Part shown: positions 23,701 to 32,700 of the stretch, in pieces | Position numbering within the stretch: the first letter of the stretch is position 1 | How the letters are laid out: every line of letters begins with the position of its first letter | Assembly (NCBI GenBank): GCA_037013495.1 | Contig: CM072810.1 | Coordinates: forward strand, 86,350,449 to 86,414,448 | Direction: 5' to 3' | Length of the DNA: 64,000 bases | DNA from: Hippophae tibetana | Lineage: Eukaryota; Streptophyta; Magnoliopsida; Rosales; Elaeagnaceae | Notes under the pieces: model-generated | Told to the model about the DNA's origin: nothing | What the model saw: only the letters and a program-made list of their open reading frames with translations | The model's database searches: none | Position numbers and translations under genes: made by a program

Positions 23701-26700
23701 TATATTCATTTGTCCTTCATAGTTTGGAATAGAGTGAAAGGCCACATTAGTCCTTTTGTTTATGCAAAAAGTGTCATTTAGTCCCCCAACTTTGAGAATG
23801 TAACATTTACTCTCTTTACTTATAAAAATGGTACCAAAAAGAAACATTCAGTAATTTTGAATTTATTTAAAAATAAATAAAAATTATTAGGGATATTCCA
23901 GTGTTAGAATGGGGATAAAAGATGATAATATCTTCACCAGCTATGTTTGTAATTTTTTTGGCTTGATAGGATGGGGTAAATGATGAAAATACCCTCATTA
24001 ATATCTGTTTAATTTATTTTTTTAATCAACAAAAGTTTTCTTAATATTCCTTTATATAAGTAAAAGGACTAATTGAGCACAATTTTTTTTATAAGTAAAA
24101 TGATTAATGAATACCTTTTTAAAGTTGGAGGACTAAAAAACATTTTTACTCAAAGAAAAGAGACTCCCGTAACATTTTTCCCTTTGGAATATCATTTTAG
24201 TTTTGATATTAAGAGAATTCTAGTGTCTTGGTTGTGTAAGATGTAGAGGTGGTTCAAGAAGGCAAATATTCAGTTTGATGATATGGTTTAAAAAGCTGGA
24301 GATGGTTGAGTTGGCAGGGCTGGGTGTTGTATAAACTCTAAAGGAGTGAAAATGATTCTGGTGAGGTTGGTAAGGAGTGAAAGAAGTACCTTGGGTGCCG
24401 ATTTTTTGAGTTGTTTCGTTATTGAAAGAAACAGGGGCTGGGTAAGTAGAAGAAACAGGGTGTGAAGTTGGTGGTTATCGTTGTGGGTCTAGGGTGCTTG
24501 AATGATGCAATGGGTCTAGGGTGTTTGGGGATTGTGACTTAACCACTGGTGGCAGTGGGTTAATGGTATTTAGGTTTTGCATTTCAGTTAACAGTTCTTC
24601 TTGAATTGCAATAAGGATCGATGCAGTTTGATGTATATCCTGATGAAATTCCTGGAGGAACGAGTGGAGTCAATCTTCATTTTTCTGGTCTTGCTTACAT
24701 ATATAGGTTAGCAAAACTTTCATGACTCATTCTTTGCTCGAGTCACAGTGGACATCCTCACCGGAATTGGACATCATGAGCTCAGGGAACAACCTCAGAT
24801 CTGATACAAATTTGGCATAGAAGCCAAGTTTTATTCTAGAGAAAAATCAAAACCCTCATAAAAGGAGCTACTATGGCTTAAACCTAATATTCTTATAAAG
24901 CTGCTGAAAACTTTCTGCTACAAAAACTCACGCATCAAAATTATGAATGCTTGTTGCAACCCCTTTCCTAATGATATTATAGCTGATTCTGTATAACAGA
25001 ATGCCACATCACGCTAAAAGACAAAACTATTATGGCTAGCTAACAAATAAACTATTTAGGAAAAATAGTGAAAGCAGCATAATAAAACAAATGACAGATA
25101 AAATAAGTAAACGACATAAAATAGTAACACCATCACACTATGCCCCTGCATAAAAAATACTAGACTAAACCTACCTAATTTTTAAAAAATAGGAATAAAG
25201 TGCCAACTCAAAGAATTCCAGGACTAGAATTACCCTAAACCTTCCATTTGTCTTTCAGGAAAGGATCATCGGAGAACAAGAGTGGCAAATGCTTATTTCT
25301 CTCTGTTTATGGCTGTTGGTAATGTTCTTGGATTTGCCACAGGATCATTTAGTGGTTGGTTCAAGGTTTTCCCATTTACGCTGACATCTGCATGCAATAT
25401 TAACTGTGCAAATCTCAAGTCAGCATTCTTTATTGACATTGTGTTTATTGCAATTACTACATATATAAGCATATCTGCTGTTCAAGAAGTGCCGTTAGAT
25501 TTGAGTGAGCAATCTCCTCTATTGGTTGAAGAAGGGTCAGGGTCAAACCCTACTCAAGAGGCTTTTTTCTTTGAACTATTTGGTACTTTCAGATATTTCT
25601 CAGCACCTATTTGGATGATCCTTTCTGTTACTGCCTTAACCTGGATTGGATGGTTTCCATTCCTTCTCTTTGATACTGACTGGATGGGTCGAGAGATTTA
25701 TGGTGGCAAGCCAAACGAAGGGCAGAGATATAGCGATGGAGTTAGAATGGGTGCACTTGGTCTGATGTTGAACTCAGTTTTTCTTGGAATAACTTCAGTG
25801 CTTATGGAGAAGCTTTGCAGAAAATACGGGGCTGGTTTTGTTTGGGGAGTCTCAAACATTCTCATGGCTCTCTGCTTTATGGCAATGCTTATTGTTACAT
25901 TTGTTGCCAAGAGTATTGGCTATTTAGGCTACAGTTCACCTCCAGTTGGCGTTGTTGTAGCTGCATTGATGATTTTCACAATCCTTGGGGTACCATTGGC
26001 TGTAAGTTCATTATCTTACTAAATGGAGCAAAGGCGTGTCTGAAGTTGCTTTCTTTCTTTCTTTCTTTTTTCAAACAAAGATATAAATATGCCATAACTT
26101 GTTTATTGCTCATAAAACCTTACATCCAACAGGACAAATTTCCATTCTCTTTGTCTTATTGGTCATGTTAAAATGTATGGGATTATAAGTTTCATCTATT
26201 TCAATTCCATTATGCACGTCATATTATTACTGCGAGATGACATTCTTTCTGCAACATGAATTTTGTTTAAGATTTTTCTTTTGATATGCCTAAACACACA
26301 AAAAAGTCATGCTTGGGAGTTGAGAACTAATAACATTCACCTGCAGTATAATTAAAAAAACCAAAGGAAAAAAAAAGATTACAGAAAACAGAATTAAGGT
26401 GCTACCTATCACTAAGCTGATTTCTAGTTGGTGATCTCAACTTCATATAGATTTATAACCCACTTGTTGCTGAACTAAAGCATAATGGAGACAGTGTTGA
26501 ATATATGAAGGACCCATTACGCTGGATACCAAACATTAAGATAACTCTGCTATTTTATTGCAAATTTTAATGGATGTTTTTTTTTTTTTTTCACAGATCA
26601 CATATAGTGTTCCATATGCATTGATTTCGTCACGTATCGAGTCTCTGGGACTTGGCCAAGGTATATGCATGTTTATGTGTCTATATAATTTTTTTCCTTC

Positions 26701-29700
26701 TTGTTTTAAAGATTTTCTGGTAGCAAAACTGTTTGTAGTAAATATTTGCTTGTTGCAGGGCTGTCTATGGGTGTCCTCAATCTGGCAATAGTGATCCCAC
26801 AGGTATTTTACTCTTTAATTATATAGATATTTTTCTAAGATGAATAAAAAAAAATATTGCTTTCTCTTTATCTAAATCTGTAACATTTGGTAAAAGGTAA
26901 ATAAATTATTTGCTTGGATAATGATGTTGTCACAATTACTTTTGTTATTGCCAGAACATAGTCATATGAAAAGTCCATTTTACCTCTAATATCAATTATA
27001 CTTTAGTGTCACTATTATTGAATAAAGTTGTCATTAATGAATGAAGAATATATTACGAGAGATGATTGAGATAATCTGGAGTATGTTCTTCCTCTTTATT
27101 TTGTGTTCTTGTTAATGCATATACAATCCTATAAATAGGAATAAGAACTAGTGGCCATTAAGTTAGGAATATAACAGTTGGTATCAACATGCAACTTGTT
27201 TTACACTAATACTACAACTTGTACAATATTGATATAGTATAATATTCTCATACAGTTTACACTCCCCCTCAAGTTGGGTAATAGATATTAATCATTCTCA
27301 ACTTGTAACTTAATTTTTCGAAGATTGTTCGAGGTAATGCTTTGGTAAGTATATCTGTAATTTGATGATATGTAGATGTATATAATAAGTTCACAATTTT
27401 TCCATCTAACTTCTCTTTAATGAAATGACGATCAATTTCTACATGTTTGGTTCGATCATGATGAATTGGATTTTTCGCAATTGTTATTGCAGCTTGATTG
27501 TCACAATGCATGCTGATAGGTTCAGGGGTTGTGAACTCCAGTTCATTGAGTAGTCTTTTTAACTACATTCCTTCACAAATCTCATGAGCCATAGCTCTAA
27601 ATTCAGCTTCTGCACTGCTTCGAGCGATTACTGACTGTTTCTTACTTTGCCAAGTTACAAGTTTTCCTCATACGAATGTACAATACCGAGTGGTAGATCT
27701 GCGATCCACTATAGAGCCTGCCCAGTCAACATCTGTAAAGACTTCAATTTTTTTGGTGGGATTCTTACTGAGGTATAATCCTTTTCCTGGTGTCATCTTG
27801 AGATACCTTAGTATACGATAGACGGTTTCCATGTGTTCTTCAGTGAGATTGTTCATAAATTGACTTACAATACTTATTGAAAAACCAATATATGGTCTAG
27901 TTTGAGATAGTTAAATAATTTTTCCCACTAATCTTTGGTAACGGCATTTGTCCACAGGTGTACTATTTTCTTTGATTCCGAGTTTTACTGTAGAGTCCAT
28001 CAGAGTTTCTGCCGTTTACACCCGATCATTCTAGTTTCCTTGAGAAGATCAAGTACATATTTCCTTTGAGATAGATATGTCCCTTTTTGTTCGTGCTACT
28101 TCCATTCCTAGGAAATATTTGAGATTGTTTAGATCTTTGATCTCAAATTCCTTGGCAAGGAATTTTTTGAGTTTATTCATCTCAATTGTAGAATTACCTA
28201 TTAGAACAATATCATCTACGTACACAATTAGGATAACTATTCTGTCATTGGAGAAGTGTTTGACGAATAATGTGTGATATGATTGGCATTGAGTGTACCC
28301 ATATCTCTTCAAAACTTTAGAGAACCTATCAAACCAGGCACGTGGAGACTGTTGCAATCCATATAAGGATTTTTTAAGTTTGCAGACTCTATTGGTTAGA
28401 ACAGGAGATTCAATTCCAGTAGGAATGTTCATGTAGACTTCTTCTTCGAGATCACCATTAAAGAATGTATTCTTGATATCTAATTGGTAAAGAGGTCAAT
28501 CCAAGTTAGATGCTAAGGAGAGAACACAAATAGTGTTGAGTTTTGCTACAGGTGCAAAAGTCTCATGATAGTCAAGCCTATATGTCTGAGTGAATCTCCT
28601 AGCCACAAGGCGAGCTTTGAGTCTTTCTACACTACCGTATGTTTTGTGTTTGATTGTAAAGATCCATTTACACCCATCAGTTTGTTTTCCCGATGGTAGT
28701 TCTGTGATCTCCCAAGTCTTGTTTTTCTCTAAGGCACTGAGTTCTTCTTGAATAACTGTCTTCCATTCAGGTATTTGAAATGCTTCATGAATAGAATTTG
28801 GAACCTATATCTGATCAAGGTTGCTAATAAATGCCTTATAACATGGTGAGAGATTTTTATAGGAAACAAAGTTGTAGATGTGGTGGTTTGTGCACGATCT
28901 TACACCTTTCCTTATAGCAATTGGAAAATTCAAATCATTAGGAGGTAATTGAATAATATGAGGTTCATTGATGTTACCTTGTGAATTGTCGGAGTGGCCT
29001 ATACTCGGGTTGGATTTTTGGACTAGCTCAAGATATGCTCGATTCTCCCCTCTTTCTTGAGTTGTTTTCCTCCTAGGGTAGACAAGAAGATCATTGTTTG
29101 GGACAAGGAAGTTTGGATCTGTTGATAGAGAAGTTGAGGGTTCATTGAGATTAGTAAGAGTATTTATTTGAGACATTATTCACTCTCTAGAATTTGTGGG
29201 ATAGGATTTGTGGGAGACTGAGTGGTTATGATATTCAAAAGTTGGTATTCATTGCCTATGTTCTCCTGAATGGCAGGTTTGGAATAATACAGATATTGTT
29301 CAAAGAATGTGACATCCATTGTATTATAGAATCATTTTTGTGGTAGGAGAAAAACATTTGTATCTTTTCTGGTATGATGAATACCCTAGGAATATGCATT
29401 TGATGGCTCGAGGATCAAGTTTGCCACTGATGTACATGGACATAAGTAGAACATCCGAAAATTTTAAAGGGAATGTGGGACACGATTTTGGTGTGGGTAT
29501 GACTCAAGTAGAATATTGAGAGGTGTTTTAAACATGATACGAGAAGGCATCCGATTGATAAGATAAGTAGCTGTAAGAACAGCTTCCCCCCAGAAATGTT
29601 GAGGGACATGAGTTGTGAACATGAGGGATCTAACTACCTCAAGAAGATGCCTATTCTTTCTTTCAGCCACCCCGTTTTGTTGAGGTGTGTCAACACAAAA

Positions 29701-32700
29701 GCTTAGATGGATAATCCCTTGACTTAACAGATAATCAGTAAGGGTGGAAGCAAAGTATTCTTTAGCATTGTCAGATTTCAATACTTGGATTTTTGTTTGA
29801 AATTGGGTTTGAATCATGGTATTGATTTTTTTTAAAATTTGACATGCTTTAGGTTTTTCTTTTATTAGGTATAACCAAGTGATTCGAGTATGATCATCCA
29901 CAAATGAAATGAACCAACGTGTCCCTGTGATGTTTTTGATTCGAAAAGGTACCCAAATATCAGTGTGAATTAATGAGAAAGGATATGATTTTTTATGTGG
30001 AAGATGAAGATATGAAGTTCTAACATGTTTTGAAAATTGACATACTTCACATTGAAAATCCTTTGAATTTTTATTTCTAAAGGATGAAGAAATTTTTTTC
30101 TGTAAATGCTGGAAATTATGATGACCTAAGCGATAGTGATTCAGCATGATTTCACCATCATTATTGGACTTAAGATTTAACAAAGCTTTATTCTGATAAG
30201 AAACTTCGGATACAACTTGGTGGACTTGTCTTGCTGAAGGTTCTTCACTTTGGAGGAGATAGAGTCCTGAGCATTCTTTAGCACTGCCAATCATCTTCCC
30301 CGAATCGAAGTCCTGAAATTCACATAGGTTATGAATAAATTTAGCCATATAATTTTTATCACGAGTGAGTTTAGTAATTGATACAAGATTACAATCAAGT
30401 GTGGGAACAAGAAGGACAAAATCGAGAGTAAAAGAGTTTGAAATTTTGGCTGAATCAATTCCTATTACTTTAGATATTGAACCATCGACAATTCTGACAG
30501 TGTGTCCGTTCCGGTAGATTTTAAGATTCATGAGAAGAGAAGCATCACCTGTCATGTGGTCTGAAGCACCTGAATCAACAATCCAGTCTTATAACCTGTT
30601 TCACACTAAGAGCATTGATGGTATTACCTGATTGAGCTATAGTGGCAGATGATGTGGTCAAGGATTGTCCAAATAATTTCTAGAGGAGATCAATTTGTTC
30701 CTTGCTAAACAGAGCAGATTCAGGTGATGCAGTGCCTTGAGATTTGGAGACAGTTTTTCCATAGCTTTCTTTGTTGAAGTGTTGCGGAGGGTGGTTTCCA
30801 ATCAACTGGCTTTCCATGAATTTTCCAACAGGTTTCCTTAGTGTGACCAGGTTTACGACAATGATCACACCAAGGTTTTCCACGACGAGGATGTTTGTTT
30901 GTATTATGAGAGTACTGGTGGCCTCGAATAGCGAGTGTAGATCCTTCTCCAGTCACGGAAATGGTAGATGGAGTACCCATCATTACTTTCTTCCGACTCT
31001 TCTCTTGACGGACTTCGAAGAAGGTTTCACGAATGCTAGGCAAGGGTTTTGTTCCTATAATTTTGCCGCGCAAATCATCAATATCTTTATGGAGTCCCAA
31101 TAAAAATTTGAAAATCCACTTCTTGTCAATAATCTGTTTGTACAAGATGTCTGTTGGACATGTCCATTCGTGACTCTCAAAGAGGTCTAATTGTTGCCAA
31201 CATCGAGTGAGTGAGTTAAAGTATTATGTAACTGATAACTCTCTTTGACGAAGATCATGGAGGATGCTTTCGATCTCAAATAGTTCAAAACATATTATCA
31301 GAACTGGAATAAGTCTCTGGCGGCATCCCATATTCCTTTGGCAGTTTTGTAGAGAAGAAAATTCTCTCCAATCTTGTTTGTCGTGAAATTGATCAACCAA
31401 AACATCACCATATTGTTTTCAGATTTTCATGTTTTGTATTGCGGTTCGTCCTTTTTCGGAGCTGTTGTATCTCTAGTAAGATAATCATCTTTCATCTTTC
31501 TACATATAAACATCATGACGGATTGGGACCACTGAAGGTAATTGTGCCCATTTAATTTATGACTGGTAATGGGCATAAGACTGTTTTCTGTGGAACCAGT
31601 AATTACAGGTTTTTCCCGTGGCCATTGGTGTTATTTTAATTGTAGCTTATATGTGGGCTGAATTTTGTGAATGCTTTGGTTTTTTTTTTTTTTTTGAGAT
31701 TTCTTGCTAGGTTGTACAAGATCGGGTTGGGTTGGATTAGATTATAAATGCAGCTTATTACGGGTATTTGAAAACTGGAGAAACAGAAAGCAAAAAAAAA
31801 AGTGGCTAGTGGGGACTCATTGGCCTGTGTGACCAGATGATCGATGTCATGGTGATGGACTAGATGATCGGCGACGATGATGAAGAGATGGCTGGCGATA
31901 AAGATGAACAGATGGCCGGCAATGATGATGAACAGATGGTTGGCGAGCTGTGGGTAATGGCTCACGAAGATGGCCTAAGTTTCGTGGTTTTTGGTTGTCG
32001 GCGAGCTAGCGATGATGATTGGCCTGAGGAAGGTTTTTGTTTTTTTTTTCTCTCTGAAATTCACTTGTATCCAAAAAACAGCTTCTGCTCGTTTTTTTAA
32101 GTTCTCAAATAGAATTGGTGAGAAAACAAAAATTGGATTTCAGAAACACTCTAATACCATGAAGAATATATTAACGAGAGATGATTGAGATAATCTGGAG
32201 TATGTTCTTTCTCTTTATTCTGTGTTCTTGTTAATGCATATACAATCCTATAAATAGGAATAAGAATTAGTGGCCATTAAGCTAAGAATATAACAGTTGT
32301 ATCAACACATAAATACAACTTGTTTTGTAAAACACTGATATAGTATAATATTCTCGTACAGTTTACAATAAATTATTGTTGTGTCGATAAAAGTTTGAGT
32401 TGTGGCAATATCGCCACCCTATTTTCTGTGGGAATGACATAGCTTAAAGAGTGCCAACTCATAGATGGTGCACAAGATTTTTTTTCTTTTTATCCTTGCT
32501 GAAGAATCAATACCATATTACTTGTTTCTTATATCCTTGATCATGGAGATCAGACAAACAATTCAGCCTTTGTATCTTGTATTTTCTCACTTGCTGATTC
32601 CCTTTATTTTTGAAGCTTTCCTTGATTATTATGCATTAGAGTCTCATTTCCTGGATCACTTCAGTGGAACCGTTTCCTCTCTAATTTTTCTTTCCATTTA

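Larger units (their letters stand above)
19676..25150 (-). mobile_element. Ty3/gypsy LTR retrotransposon in intron 1 of the sucrose transporter
   Basis: Two LTRs of about 340 bp (19676-20023 and 24813-25150) enclose a - strand gag-pol remnant in gypsy order: gag, protease, RT, RNase H, integrase. The primer-binding site lies beside the right LTR and the polypurine tract beside the left, confirming antisense orientation to the host gene. The LTRs are still easily aligned by eye along their length, so the insertion is of moderate age. Coding frames are broken by many stops. A MITE sits in the gag region (23745-24173). It lies wholly inside an older inverted-repeat element. Confidence 0.9.
18974..25204. 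mobile_element. Inverted-repeat element in intron 1, split by a gypsy insertion
   Basis: The left arm starts at about 18974 (CACTTTTGTCCT), runs through ATTAGGTAGGTTTAGTC and TTAGATAAGGTTAATTAAGG, and reaches CTAGTCTCCTCTATC near 19180. The right arm is its reverse complement, but in two pieces. The inner piece is at 19540-19675 (GAGACTAAGGGAGAGATAA, CCTTAATTGACCTTATCTAA). The outer piece is at 25151-25204 (ACTAAACCTACCTAAT, AGGAATAAAGTG). The 5.5-kb gypsy element at 19676-25150 lies exactly between the two pieces. Without it, the unit is about 750 bp with arms of about 200 bp. There is no transposase, so it is a non-autonomous foldback or MITE-like element older than the gypsy insertion. Confidence 0.72.
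27042..32367 (-). mobile_element. Young Ty1/copia retrotransposon in intron 4 of the sucrose transporter
   Basis: Short LTRs of about 210-220 bp (27042-27261 and 32160-32367) agree over their first 150 bp with only a handful of differences. Primer-binding site and polypurine tract are both clear, and the coding part is the least decayed of any element here: a 363-residue open integrase stretch and an intact YVDD box. Order on the - strand is gag, protease, integrase, RT, RNase H, so it is copia, about 5.3 kb long and antisense to the gene. Stops and frame changes are still present in gag, protease and RT, so it is not autonomous as read. A matching 5-bp target duplication was not evident at the ends chosen. 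Confidence 0.92.

Noticed and set aside
25815..26171. 118-residue + frame overlapping exon 2
   Set aside because: It is another frame of the sucrose transporter exon 2 running into intron 2.
31636..32188. Open frames on both strands near the copia leader (ATGATGA/GGCGA-rich)
   Set aside because: Caused by short repeats of GATGATGAA-type words in the element's noncoding leader; no domain.
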